Source: Salinispora fenicalii (GTDB lineage Bacteria > Actinomycetota > Actinomycetes > Mycobacteriales > Micromonosporaceae). From it: a DNA stretch of 64,000 nucleotides. The position numbers and the translations under genes are program-made. A model generated the notes under the pieces. It was given only the letters and a program-made list of their open reading frames with translations. It was not told where the DNA came from and did not search any database. Positions 1 to 8,474 of this stretch are shown one piece after another. The stretch spans positions 1 through 64,000 of the forward strand of contig NZ_AZWQ01000020.1 in the NCBI RefSeq assembly GCF_000514815.1. The letters run 5' to 3'. Position 1 is the first letter of the stretch; each line of letters starts with the position of its first letter.

Positions 1-767
1 GGTGGCTGCACGGATATTCCTGCGTCCGGTGATTATGACGGTGACGGCACTACTGATCTTGCCTTGTTCCGTCGTGACTGCACCAACGGATCGACGTGGA
101 GTATCTACAATCATCGTACAGATACCCACCTAAAGGCGGGGTTCAAGTACGGCGGTTGCACGGACATCCCCGCGCCCGGTGACTACAACGGCGACGATGC
201 CACTGACCTCATCCTGTTTCGTCGTGACTGCACCAACGGCTCCACCTGGAGCATTTACAGCAGCCGCACTAACACCGAACTGCGCTCCGGCCTTCGCTAT
301 GGTGGCTGCGCCGATATCCCCGCCGCCAGTAGCCCCGCCACCACCGACACACATCTACAAGGCCCGGTATATGACCGGGAGCGTGCCGCTGACGGGACGT
401 GGGCCGGGTGAATGCGGATACCGCGATCTCCGGGATAGCGGCGGCATCACTCCCCGACGGGGGTGTGCACCTGTTCGCGATCGTTCCGGGGGTAGTGGGC
501 TGTAGCATCGTGAGGCGTGGCAGAGCGACGCGGGGTGATGGCAGCGGCACGCTTTCGGCGGTGGCCGCGGCCGGCTTGCCTGACGGGACGCTGCACGTCT
601 TCACGGTGGTGCCCGGCAGCAGTGGCTGGCATCGCAGCCGAGACGCCTCGGAAACCTGGCAGAACGACTCCACCCAGGTAGACCCGAACCGCCGTATCTT
701 TAGCACCTACACCGTCGGCCTACCCGACAACAGTATCCATCTCGGAACCAACGCCACCATTTCCTGA
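1..767 (+). pseudogene. Decayed secreted FG-GAP/VCBS repeat plus lectin-propeller gene (5' end outside window)
   Basis: An open frame enters from the left edge and runs to a stop at 409-411. It carries about two and a half copies of a roughly 47-residue FG-GAP-like repeat with calcium-loop signatures (GDYDGDGTTD, GDYNGDDATD) and the recurring element FRRDCTNGSTW. Around 405-412 the homology moves to another frame (VNADTAISGIAAASLPDGG), which runs to 767 and looks like a PLL/tachylectin-type propeller (SLPDGGVHLFAIVPG, then GLPDGTLHVFTVVPG). Near 490-530 the lectin consensus is again in a different frame and contains an in-frame TAG where Trp is expected. At least two frameshifts and a stop mark it as a pseudogene of a once secreted, glycan-binding repeat protein. 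The decay could be partly assembly error, but several lesions make that unlikely. Confidence 0.6.
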
Positions 768-778
768 CCAGGATCTCG

Positions 779-805
779 GGTGGGCTCACCGTCGGTGGGC
801 CCACC
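779..805. terminator. Hairpin between converging units
   Basis: Eleven-bp arms (779-789 and 795-805, one G-T wobble) around a 5-nt loop. It lies between the decayed plus-strand gene and the minus-strand cspA unit, where a bidirectional terminator is expected. Confidence 0.5.
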
Positions 806-986
806 TAGTGAGCCAGTTGCCCGCGACCGGCGCAGGCGGGCAGCCGATCACGGCCTGCGGCGAAGCGACGGACACGCCGATCGTCCCGGGTCCGGGATAG
901 CAGTCGGCGGAAGGACACTCGATACCGCGGTACGAACCTCCCGTGTACCCGACGGTGACGGCGGCCGGTAGTCCGGACGCCGTCAC
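786..986 (-). CDS. Possible small ORF downstream of cspA (doubtful)
   Basis: A 66-codon GTG-initiated frame starts 9 bp after the cspA stop on the same strand. Codon use is compatible with this high-GC genome and the product has three cysteines (GIECPSADCYPGP and a later Cys), but I recognise no family, there is no clear ribosome-binding site, and its stop lies inside the hairpin at 779-805. It may be only the cspA 3' untranslated region. Confidence 0.22.
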   Translation of the reverse strand: MTASGLPAAVTVGYTGGSYRGIECPSADCYPGPGTIGVSVASPQAVIGCPPAPVAGNWLTRWAHRR

Positions 987-995
987 CGCGCCGGG

Positions 996-1199
996 TCACG
1001 CCGGGCGGACGTTATCCGCCTGCGGGCCCTTCTGGCCCTGGGTTACATCGAAGTCGACCTTCTGGCCCTCGCTCAGCTCCCGGTAACCGCTCATCGAGAT
1101 CGACGAGTAGTGGACGAAGACGTCCGGCCCCCCGCCATCCTGCTCGATGAAGCCGAAGCCCTTTTCTGCGTTGAACCACTTGACGGTGCCGGTTGCCAT
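996..1199 (-). CDS. cspA: Cold shock protein, CspA family
   Basis: A 67-residue single cold-shock domain (OB fold) that binds single-stranded RNA or DNA and acts as an RNA chaperone in the cytoplasm. Both RNA-binding motifs are present: RNP1 as KGFGFIEQD (residues 13-21) and RNP2 as VFVHYSSI (27-34), with the family N-terminus [10 protein letters not shown]. The ATG at 1197-1199 is preceded by GGGAGAG, which decides the start against in-frame upstream alternatives. The length matches actinobacterial CspA proteins. It is expressed alone, diverging from the methyltransferase at 1355. Family assignment is secure; whether it is the cold-induced or a constitutive paralogue cannot be told from sequence. 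Confidence 0.95.
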   Translation of the reverse strand: MATGTVKWFNAEKGFGFIEQDGGGPDVFVHYSSISMSGYRELSEGQKVDFDVTQGQKGPQADNVRPA

Positions 1200-1354
1200 G
1201 CATCTCTCCCTGTTCCAAGCGGGCGAACCCCGGCCGGCGGCCGATGATCGCCCGGTACCTTCCCGACAGTAGCGGGCCGCGGGCCAATCCGCTGGACGAA
1301 GTGCCGTAGGCAACGAAATGACCGGTCCGGGGCGGACCTGCCAAACACCGCACG

Positions 1355-2065
1355 ATGCCGATCAGACTGGGGCATGCTGCCCCGGTGGGCGTAGCCGCGA
1401 CCGCACTGGTCGACCTCGAACGGGAGATCGCTGCGCCCGGCCAGGGCCTGGACCGGCTGCGGCTGCTACCGGTGCCGTTCGTGCCCGAACTACGCCTGCA
1501 CCTCGCCGAGGACCCGATCGTCTGGTGGGCGCGGATGGAGGCCCGAGCCGGGCACACGCTGCCCCCGCCGTACTGGGCGTCGGTGTGGCCCGGCGGTCAG
1601 GCCCTCGCCCGGCACCTGCTCGATCACCCCGACCTGGTGACCGGTCGCCGGGTACTCGATCTGGCCGCCGGCTCGGGCGTGGTCGCGGTCGCCGCCGCGC
1701 TGGCCGGCGCAGCGCACGTCGTGGCCGCCGACACCGACCCCTACTCGGTCGCCGCCGTCACCGTCAACGCGCGGGCCAACAGTGTGCGGATCGCGGCCAC
1801 CGACCGGGACCTGCTGGACGACACCCCCACCGAGCTGGACCTGCTGGTAGCCGGCGATGTCCTGTACGACCGGGCGACGGCGGCACGGATGCTGCCGTTC
1901 CTCCGCCGTGCCGCGTCCACCGAGGTCGACGTGCTGGTGGGCGAGCCGGGCCGCGGGCACGTGCCGGCCCACGGGATGACGGTCGTCGCCGAGCATCTGG
2001 TGCCAACCACCGAGCCGACCGCCGACTCCCCGGTGCGGCGGGTGCAGGTGCTGCGGCCCGCCTGA
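1355..2065 (+). CDS. Class I SAM-dependent methyltransferase, METTL20/ETFB-lysine-methyltransferase-like
   Basis: A 236-residue Rossmann methyltransferase. Motif I is [11 protein letters not shown] (residues 100-110), the acidic end of the second strand is in ADTDPYSV, and motif IV is AGDVLYD. The preceding block [20 protein letters not shown] is the signature of the METTL20 (ETFB-KMT) branch of small protein lysine methyltransferases, which in bacteria and mitochondria methylate the beta subunit of electron transfer flavoprotein. The substrate here is inferred from family only, and no etfB gene lies in this window. No ribosome-binding site precedes the ATG at 1355; a GTG at 1385 is a possible alternative start. 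It stands alone, 93 bp before the DedA gene. Confidence 0.8.
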   Translation: MPIRLGHAAPVGVAATALVDLEREIAAPGQGLDRLRLLPVPFVPELRLHLAEDPIVWWARMEARAGHTLPPPYWASVWPGGQALARHLLDHPDLVTGRRVLDLAAGSGVVAVAAALAGAAHVVAADTDPYSVAAVTVNARANSVRIAATDRDLLDDTPTELDLLVAGDVLYDRATAARMLPFLRRAASTEVDVLVGEPGRGHVPAHGMTVVAEHLVPTTEPTADSPVRRVQVLRPA

Positions 2066-2145
2066 CCGACGCCGACGACGACCCTGAGCGGGGAATCAGG
2101 GACGGCTGGGGGGACACTCCGGATGCCCGGGGAGCGACGTCGGCC

Positions 2146-2151
2146 TAACGT
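2146..2151 (+). promoter_or_regulatory. -10 box TAACGT of a probable leaderless transcript
   Basis: TANNNT hexamer ending 7 nt before the ATG of the DedA gene, with no ribosome-binding site between them. Confidence 0.4.
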
Positions 2152-2158
2152 ATCGGGC

Positions 2159-2842
2159 ATGGATTGGCTAGCTCAGTTCGGAGAGCTTCCCACCCTCCTG
2201 CTGTTGGGGGCGCTCGGGTTGGTGATGGTCTTCGATGCCGTGCCTCTACTGGGGGTGCTGGTTCCCGGGGACGTGGCGATCCTCGCGGCGGTGGGGGCGC
2301 AGGGCCCCACCGCCGGCCTCGCCGTGCTCGGCACAGTGGTCGCCGGCTGCCTAACCGGCTGGTCACTGAGCTTCCTAGTCGGCCGTCGCTTCGCCGACCG
2401 GCTGCGACGGGGGCGCGTGGGCGACTGGATCGGCGAACAGCGGTGGGCGGCGGCGGAGCGCCTGCTGCGCCGTAGCGGCGGCCAAATGGTGCTGGTGGCG
2501 CCCTTCCTGCCGGTCCTCAACGCGTTGCTGCCGCTGGTCGCGGGTGGGTTGCGGATGTCGTACCGGCGGTTTGTGGGCTGTGCGGCGCTCGGCGCGGCGG
2601 CGTGGGGCGGGCTCTATCTGGTGCTGGGCACAGCAGCCCGGTCGATCACCGGACTACTGCCCGGCGCGCCCAGCCCGATGGTGGTGACGATGGTGGTCGG
2701 TGTGCTGCTCGCCACCGGGGTGTTGGCGGTGACTCGGCGTCGGTTGCTGCCGGAACTGACCGACGACGGGCAACCGACCCCAGCCGGGACTCTCCACCAA
2801 ACTCCAGCGTCGGAGCAGGGTTCCGGTCCCGACCGTGGCTGA
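2159..2842 (+). CDS. DedA family (SNARE-associated/VTT domain) membrane protein
   Basis: A 227-residue polytopic membrane protein. Residues about 10-60 contain the DedA re-entrant region with the characteristic segment FDAVPLLGVLVPGDVAIL, followed by transmembrane helices and an arginine-rich cytosolic loop, then the second DedA block (PFLPVLNALLPLVAGGLRMSYRRF shortened here to its core, LPLVAGGLRM) and two C-terminal helices. DedA proteins act in the cytoplasmic membrane as putative lipid scramblases or transporters (undecaprenyl phosphate or phospholipids) and in membrane-potential homeostasis. The start at 2159 is chosen because a TAACGT -10 box lies 7 nt upstream and the MDWLAQF N-terminus fits the family; an in-frame ATG at 2123 would add 12 poorly conserved residues. 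The hydrophilic tail after residue 200 is not conserved. Substrate unknown. Confidence 0.85.
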   Translation: MDWLAQFGELPTLLLLGALGLVMVFDAVPLLGVLVPGDVAILAAVGAQGPTAGLAVLGTVVAGCLTGWSLSFLVGRRFADRLRRGRVGDWIGEQRWAAAERLLRRSGGQMVLVAPFLPVLNALLPLVAGGLRMSYRRFVGCAALGAAAWGGLYLVLGTAARSITGLLPGAPSPMVVTMVVGVLLATGVLAVTRRRLLPELTDDGQPTPAGTLHQTPASEQGSGPDRG

Positions 2843-2932
2843 CGTGTCAGCGGCGCCGTGCGGTGGGATACCGGTCACGTCGTCAGTCGAGTAGGTTCCC
2901 CACATCGACGTCGGCAACTTTGGGGAGACCGG

Positions 2933-4543
2933 ATGCCCGCGAAGCGTCGTTCATGGTGGGGCTGGGGCTACGTCGAGGACGCGGTTACCGGCGCTGAGGC
3001 CGCGCGGCTGGCTGACCGGGTGCGGGCCCTGCTACCCGACGTTGACCTGACCCCGCACGAACCGCCGCCGGTGGCCGAGCTGGACCTGCCGCCGGCGCGG
3101 GTCACCCCACCCGCGACGCTGGCGCACCTCTGCTCAGCTGAGCCGGCCGATCGGGCGGCGCACGCGCACGGAAAGGCGTTCCGGGACGTGGTCCGGAACC
3201 TGCACGGCGAGGTACGGCACCCGCCGGACGTGATCGCCCGCCCCACCTCCGAACAGGACGTGGTTGACCTGCTGGACTGGTGCTCGCGCTCCGGCCTGGC
3301 GGTCGTCCCGTACGGTGGCGGCTCCTCGGTGGTCGGTGGGGTGGAACCCCGGGTGGGTGACGGCTACCCCGGCACGGTCAGCCTCGACCTCGGCCGGCTC
3401 GACCGGGTGCTGGAGGTCGACCGGACCAGCCGGGCGGCGCGGGTCCAGGCCGGCGTCTTCGGGCCGGCGCTGGAGGAACACCTTCGCCCGCAGCACCTCA
3501 CCCTGCGACACTTCCCGCAGTCGTTCGAGTTCTCCACGCTCGGCGGGTGGTTGGCCACGCGCGCGGGCGGGCACTACGCGACGGTCCTGACCCACATCGA
3601 CGACCTGGTGGAGGCGCTGCGGGTGGTCACCCCCGCCGGTATCAGCCAGTCCCGCCGGTTGCCGGCCTCCGGCGCGGGGCCGTCACCGGACCGGCTCTTC
3701 CTCGGCTCGGAGGGCACGCTCGGCGTCATCACCGAGGCGTGGCTTCGGGTGCAGGAGCGGCCACGGTGGCGGGCCGACGCGGCGGTGCACTTCGACGACC
3801 ACGACACGGCCGTCGCGGCGACCCGGGCGATCGCCCAGTCCGGGCTGCACCCGAGCAACTGCCGGCTGCTCGACCCGGCGGAGGCGCTGCTGAACGCCGG
3901 CGCGGCCACCGGCGGCGGGGTGCTCGTGCTGGGCTTCGAGTCTGCGGACCACCCGGTCGGGCCCGCGCTGGACCGCGCCGTCGAACTGTGCCGTGACCAC
4001 GGCGGGACGCTGCCCGAGCCGCCCCGGGAGCGCGACGAGTCCACGTCCCGGGGCGACGGCGCCACGGACACCTGGCGGTCGTCGTTCCTGCGGATGCCGT
4101 ACCAGCGGGATGCGCTTGCGGCCCGGTCGATGATTGTGGAGACCTTCGAGACCGCCTGCACCTGGGACCGCTATCCGGCGTTGCGCGCCGCCGTGCTCGA
4201 CGCGGTTGGCGTGGCGCTGCGGGAGGTCGGCGCGACCGGCGTGGTCACCTGCCGGTTCACCCACGTCTACCCGGACGGGCCGGCTCCCTACTTCGGCGTC
4301 TACGCCGCCGGCCGGTGGGGCAGCAGCGTCGCCCAGTGGGATCAGATCAAGCATGCCGTCTCCGAGGCGCTGCTCGCCTCCGGCGGCACCATCACCCACC
4401 ACCACGCCGTCGGCCGCGACCACCGGCCCTGGTACGACCAGCAGCGCCCCGAGCCGGCGGCGCTGGCACTGCGCGCCGCGAAAGCCGCGCTCGATCCATC
4501 GTGGGTGCTCAACCCCGGCGTCCTCTTGGACCGGGTGTATTAG
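2933..4543 (+). CDS. FAD-binding oxidase, alkyldihydroxyacetonephosphate synthase (AGPS)-like
   Basis: A 536-residue flavoprotein of the vanillyl-alcohol oxidase/PCMH superfamily. The FAD pyrophosphate loop is VPYGGGSSVVGG (about residues 125-136), a second FAD segment is LGSEGTLGVIT (about 262), and the C-terminal half has the substrate domain. The block THHHAVGRDHRPWY near the C-terminus matches the catalytic histidine region of AGPS, which swaps the acyl group of acyl-DHAP for a fatty alcohol to form an ether bond. Bacterial members are often annotated only as FAD-binding oxidases, so ether-lipid synthesis is inference. The ATG at 2933 follows GGGGAGACC at a suitable distance, favouring it over an ATG at 2858. 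No acyltransferase or fatty-alcohol gene lies nearby. Monocistronic in appearance. Confidence 0.82.
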   Translation: MPAKRRSWWGWGYVEDAVTGAEAARLADRVRALLPDVDLTPHEPPPVAELDLPPARVTPPATLAHLCSAEPADRAAHAHGKAFRDVVRNLHGEVRHPPDVIARPTSEQDVVDLLDWCSRSGLAVVPYGGGSSVVGGVEPRVGDGYPGTVSLDLGRLDRVLEVDRTSRAARVQAGVFGPALEEHLRPQHLTLRHFPQSFEFSTLGGWLATRAGGHYATVLTHIDDLVEALRVVTPAGISQSRRLPASGAGPSPDRLFLGSEGTLGVITEAWLRVQERPRWRADAAVHFDDHDTAVAATRAIAQSGLHPSNCRLLDPAEALLNAGAATGGGVLVLGFESADHPVGPALDRAVELCRDHGGTLPEPPRERDESTSRGDGATDTWRSSFLRMPYQRDALAARSMIVETFETACTWDRYPALRAAVLDAVGVALREVGATGVVTCRFTHVYPDGPAPYFGVYAAGRWGSSVAQWDQIKHAVSEALLASGGTITHHHAVGRDHRPWYDQQRPEPAALALRAAKAALDPSWVLNPGVLLDRVY

Positions 4544-4954
4544 GAACGTGGCCAGCGGTCCCGCAGCTGGAAATCCTGAACCCCTGTATCACCTACCGTT
4601 ATGGGGTAAAGGGCGCTAACAGGATAGTGGCGGACACCGCGAAGCAGCCCTTAATCGGTCCTGAGCTCAGGGCGGATCGGGTGTGGCATGCTGACGCCGC
4701 AGGTGATGTCGGACTGGGTTGGAGCAGAGGTTTCGGTTCGCTATCGCCGCTACCAGGCGAATATGCCGGCGTGAACGAAGGTGGAACCTTGGAGAAATTC
4801 GACATGTCGCTTTTGTGGCATGCGGTTATGTGAAATTCCGCAGTGCCAGGACACCTGTTGACCCGAACCGGCTGCTACATGAGCGCCGAGGCAAGGGCTT
4901 ATGCCGGCAGCCTTCCCGCCGGCTCATGTCACGATTCTTCCGTAAGGGAATGTT
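4544..4954. other. Intergenic region, nothing recognised
   Basis: 411 bases between the AGPS-like gene and the protease-fold gene. I see no conserved frame, no tRNA-like cloverleaf and no strong hairpin. The last 150 bases are less GC-rich than the flanks and probably contain the promoter of the gene at 4955, preceded by AAGGGA at 4944-4949. Confidence 0.5.
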
Positions 4955-7153
4955 TTGTTGGTTCATAGTTTGCGTCGTTGGGGTGCGGCCCTGGTCGGGA
5001 CTGTGCTCGCGGCTGGCCTCCTGGGTGGCGGCGCCGCTCGGGCTGTTGCCGGCTCCGATCCGGTTCCGGATGGGGCGTACGGCTTCAGCGCGAAGGTCAT
5101 GTTCGGTGATGAGCAGGCGTGTACGGGCGCCCTGGTCGACCAGGACTGGGTGCTCACGGCGAAGAACTGTTTCGGTGACGGCAGCACGCCGGTGGTTCGG
5201 GGGACGCCTGGGAAACCCACTCGTGCTCTGATCGGCCGTACCGATCTGACGGGGACGGCCGGCCAGGAGCGTGCGGTCGTGGCGGTGGTACCGCATCCGG
5301 ATCGGAACCTGGCGTTGGCGCGTCTGTCCGCACCGGTCACCGACATCACCCCGGTGGGGCTCGCCGACACGGCTCCCGCAGCCAGCGAGACGTTGACGGT
5401 CGCGGGATACGGCCGCACGGCAACCGAGTGGGTGCCAGACCGCCTACACGCCGCCGTCTTCACCGTCCAGGATGTCGCCACGACCACCGTCGGTCTGATG
5501 GGGGCGTCGGCTGGGGCGACCATCTGTAAGGGCGACGCCGGGGGTCCGGTGTTCCGGGATGTCGAGGGCGCACCCACGCTGGTGGCCGTCAGCAACACCT
5601 CGTGGCAGAAGGGCTGCCTGGGGGAGACAGAGACCAGGGACGGGGCGACCGCCACCAGAGTCGACGACCTCGCGGCGTGGATCGGTGAGCAGACCGCCGA
5701 CGTACAGATCTTCGGTGTGCTGTCCGACGGCCGGCTGACCTACAGCGTGATCGACTCAGCTACCGGGGATCTGCGGGCGGACCGTCAGTCGGCCGCCAGC
5801 CTCGGGTTCAGCCCGAAGGCGATGGCCACACTGAACGAGGACACCATCCTGATCACCGACACCGACGGCAAGATGTACCGGGTGGACGTCACCGGAAAAG
5901 ATCCGCTGACCTTCACCACCACCTGGGTCATGAACGGTTGGACTCCCTACGACCGGCTGACCTATGACGGGTACGGGTCGCTGTACGGCATCCTCGACAA
6001 CGACGAGCTTCGCCGTCGGACACTGACCACCGAGAAGCCGAGCAGCGCGGAACACATCAGCCGGGGCACCGTGATCGACACCGGTTTCAGCCTGACGTCC
6101 ATCACGTCGCCCGGCGCCGGACGGATCCTGGGCAACGCCGACGGCCGCCTGTTGTCGTACACCATCCACGGCAACGGTTCCGAGGCATGGTCGAGGGACG
6201 ACCTCGCCAACACCGGTTGGTCGGGTCCGACGCATCTGCTCTCACCCGGCGGTGGCTACTACTACGCGCGGAGCTCGACCGGCCGGTTGGACCGCTACCG
6301 TGACGTGAATCCGTTCGACGGTAGCGGTAGTGACATCGAGTCCTTCCCGAACGATCCTGTGAGCACCAGCGGCTGGGACCAGGTGCTGCTGTCGGCGCGG
6401 CCGTGGACCGGACTGGTGTCGGTGTACGGGGTCAACGCGGAGGGTCGCCTTTCCTACACCGCGCTGGACCCGATCACCGGGGCGAAAGTGGTCAGCACCG
6501 TGTCGGCGCAGACCCTCGGGTTCACGCCGAAGGCGCTGGCAACCCTGAACTCGGACACGCTGTTGGTCACTTCCACCACCGGCAGCCTGTACCGGGTCGA
6601 CATCACCGGCACCCAGCCGCTCACCTTCACCCGCACCGCCGAGCGTCTCGGTGGCGGCTGGAGCCACGACCTGCTGGTCTACGACGGGTACGGTTCCCTG
6701 TTCGGCCGGGCCGGTGGCACGTGGCTGCGGTACACGGTGACCAAGGCCAAACCAGCGGACCCGGCCACCGACCTGATCGACCGCACGGTGATCGTCAGCA
6801 GCGGCTTCGGCGTGCCCACCCTCACTGCCACCGGTGAGGGGCGCCTGCTGGCGACCTACACCGACGGCAAACTCATCGCCTACACCGCGGTCGGCGCCGA
6901 CGACTGGAGCCGGGCAGACCTCGCCACCAGTGGCTGGGCCGATGCCACCTCGCTGTTCTCACCTGGCGGTGGCCTCTACTACCGACGCGACGGCAACGGC
7001 GTGGTGACCGGCTACCTGGACATGTCCCCGTTCAACGACAGCGGCACCGACATCTCTCCGTACACACCGACCGGCACCACCAGCAGCGGCTGGGACCCCA
7101 TCCTCTCCGCCCAACCCCACAACTCCTGGCCCGATAACACCCGCCTCTGGTAA
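4955..7153 (+). CDS. Secreted trypsin-fold pseudoprotease fused to two tachylectin-like modules
   Basis: A 732-residue secreted protein. Residues 1-33 are a Sec signal peptide (RR, hydrophobic core, ARAVAG). Residues about 40-245 have the chymotrypsin fold, but all three triad positions are substituted: TAKNC has Asn71 for His, PDRNLALARL has Asn118 for Asp, and CKGDAGGP has Ala195 for Ser. It should therefore be catalytically dead. Residues about 248-485 and 486-732 are two homologous modules (LGFSPKAMATLN and LGFTPKALATLN; LLSPGGGYYY and LFSPGGGLYY) resembling tachylectin-2-type beta-propeller lectins. A role as an extracellular glycan-binding or inhibitor protein is inferred. The start is TTG at 4955 or 4958 after AAGGGA. 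It stands alone and ends before a hairpin at 7284. Confidence 0.82.
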   Translation: MLVHSLRRWGAALVGTVLAAGLLGGGAARAVAGSDPVPDGAYGFSAKVMFGDEQACTGALVDQDWVLTAKNCFGDGSTPVVRGTPGKPTRALIGRTDLTGTAGQERAVVAVVPHPDRNLALARLSAPVTDITPVGLADTAPAASETLTVAGYGRTATEWVPDRLHAAVFTVQDVATTTVGLMGASAGATICKGDAGGPVFRDVEGAPTLVAVSNTSWQKGCLGETETRDGATATRVDDLAAWIGEQTADVQIFGVLSDGRLTYSVIDSATGDLRADRQSAASLGFSPKAMATLNEDTILITDTDGKMYRVDVTGKDPLTFTTTWVMNGWTPYDRLTYDGYGSLYGILDNDELRRRTLTTEKPSSAEHISRGTVIDTGFSLTSITSPGAGRILGNADGRLLSYTIHGNGSEAWSRDDLANTGWSGPTHLLSPGGGYYYARSSTGRLDRYRDVNPFDGSGSDIESFPNDPVSTSGWDQVLLSARPWTGLVSVYGVNAEGRLSYTALDPITGAKVVSTVSAQTLGFTPKALATLNSDTLLVTSTTGSLYRVDITGTQPLTFTRTAERLGGGWSHDLLVYDGYGSLFGRAGGTWLRYTVTKAKPADPATDLIDRTVIVSSGFGVPTLTATGEGRLLATYTDGKLIAYTAVGADDWSRADLATSGWADATSLFSPGGGLYYRRDGNGVVTGYLDMSPFNDSGTDISPYTPTGTTSSGWDPILSAQPHNSWPDNTRLW

Positions 7154-7283
7154 CCCGGCACGCGGAGCACGCAACAGAAAGCTGTTTAATACACCACCCG
7201 CATTGAGACGGCCCGTCAGACACCCCAGCGTTATCGACTCAACTGAGTTGACCGACACAGGGGTTTTCGGAGCCGCCAAATAC

Positions 7284-7317
7284 CGCTGGCCGGCATCGGA
7301 ATCGATGCCGGCCAGCG
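7284..7317 (+). terminator. Strong hairpin downstream of the pseudoprotease gene
   Basis: Perfect 15-bp arms (7284-7298 and 7303-7317) around a GAAT loop, 130 bp after the stop codon. No U-tract follows, which is usual for actinobacterial I-shaped terminators. Confidence 0.6.
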
Positions 7318-7556
7318 TATGCCATGTTTAGTGAGGTGCGAGGAATACCGGATGCTCACACTAATTGAATGGACAGGTCGATCGAAAGCTGGGCTCTTGG
7401 TCAAGGCGATAAGTGTGTATGTATATCGATCAAGATGGAAGGATTGTCGGTTGCGGAATGGGTCAGCAGTAGCGGCGACCCGGCCGTGATCTGGATGCCA
7501 TGCCTATGGCTCGCACGTATGCCATCAACGACGGTCGGCGAAAAGATTGACGAGCG

Positions 7557-7781
7557 CTAGTCATCATGACACTCCGCGAAATGACAGGTTGCGATGGTTG
7601 AACGAATGTTGCTCGTTACGTTCGACGAACCCGTACTACTAGTGCCAGGAGTGTAGGTGCAGGGACCGCTCGGCGGTGCCGTCGTCGCCGACTGCCTGGG
7701 TTGCACGTTGTTCTTCCAGTTCTCCTCGCTTCGGTATTGAGTATTTGCGGTCTGCGGACTGCTGTCATCCGAACTCCGCAT
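7557..7781 (-). CDS. Possible small Ser/Thr/Pro-rich ORF (doubtful)
   Basis: A 74-codon frame with an ATG at 7779-7781 and a hydrophilic Ser/Thr/Asn/Pro-rich product containing three cysteines towards its C-terminus (GPCTYTPG, TCHFAECHDD). Third-position GC is clearly below the genome norm and no family is recognised. It lies in a sparse AT-richer stretch (7154-8032) where I otherwise see only the hairpin at 7284-7317. It could be a genuine orphan gene of foreign origin or chance. Confidence 0.2.
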   Translation of the reverse strand: MRSSDDSSPQTANTQYRSEENWKNNVQPRQSATTAPPSGPCTYTPGTSSTGSSNVTSNIRSTIATCHFAECHDD

Positions 7782-8032
7782 TCTGTTCCCCTATGCCGGG
7801 GGGTGCGCTGGACCGCTAATAGCCTATTCGCCGCTTTTAACCGGTGGGCTTCAATGAACTGACTGACGCGGTCGGACGGCGCAGTGATCTTCATGAACAG
7901 CTTCGGGCTGCCCGCCCCAGTGCCTCATGTGTCCGTCGATGCACTTGGTAGGTATGAGCTCGAAGTCGGTAAAGGTTACTCCCAGGCCTTACTTCCAACT
8001 GCTGGCGGGGTAGGCCCGGTTATCGAACCGGG

Positions 8033-8125
8033 TCATGCCCGCAGTTGGAGGGCGAGCGTGCCCACGAGCAGCACTACGGCCATCGCGATGGGTTTCCCAC
8101 CGACGATTCGCAGGCGCACGCTCAT
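8033..8125 (-). CDS. Small 30-residue membrane peptide candidate
   Basis: A short frame with ATG at 8123-8125 directly preceded by GGGGAGGG, an unusually good ribosome-binding site. The product is basic at the N-terminus (MSVRLRIVGGKP), then hydrophobic (IAMAVVLLVGTLALQL), so it resembles a single-span membrane peptide or an isolated signal sequence. It begins 12 bp after the stop of the broken gene at 8137-8344 on the same strand, so it may have been the second gene of a small operon, or the start of a truncated secreted protein. No family recognised. Confidence 0.35.
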   Translation of the reverse strand: MSVRLRIVGGKPIAMAVVLLVGTLALQLRA

Positions 8126-8136
8126 CCCTCCCCTGA

Positions 8137-8344
8137 TTAGCCGATGTTGATCGTTTGGGCTCTGCTGTCGCTGTAGACCACGAACTCTCGGGCTAGGCCG
8201 TATTCGTGTGCCTCGGCGGCAGGCTCGAACGAGATATTGTCGGCCGGGTCCTATGCCCTCGTCTTTATCGAAGTTCCAGTCCTTGTGCAGCTCGACGTCG
8301 TATTGACCGCCGAGGTGTACTCGGTCGCCGAGATGACTCACCAT
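8137..8344 (-). pseudogene. Frameshifted fragment of an unknown gene
   Basis: Reading from 8344, the frame encodes HLGDRVHLGGQYDVELHKDW and on to about DEGIGPGR. Coding character then continues in a shifted frame, with FEPAAEAHEYGLAREFVVYS followed by DSRAQTINIG and a TAA at 8137-8139. The join near 8230-8245 is a frameshift. Both halves have amino-acid compositions typical of a real protein, while the unshifted continuation is arginine-rich and out-of-frame in character. Upstream sequence towards 8474 shows no clear start. The family is not recognised. Confidence 0.45.
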
Positions 8345-8474
8345 TACAGTGCTGCGGATTCACACCTGGACACCCCGCACACCCGCAGACAAGAGGAATG
8401 ATCGACCGGGGCTGTCCCATGATCAGCCGGAGTCGGTACCACCGTCCGACAAGTTAGAGATCAGGTCAGTAGTC

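Noticed and set aside
7369..7560. 63-codon plus-strand ORF in the sparse region
   Set aside because: No ribosome-binding site, poor codon bias and no similarity that I recognise.
7884..8150. 88-codon plus-strand ORF
   Set aside because: Overlaps antisense to the better supported 30-residue peptide gene and its ribosome-binding site; composition looks random.
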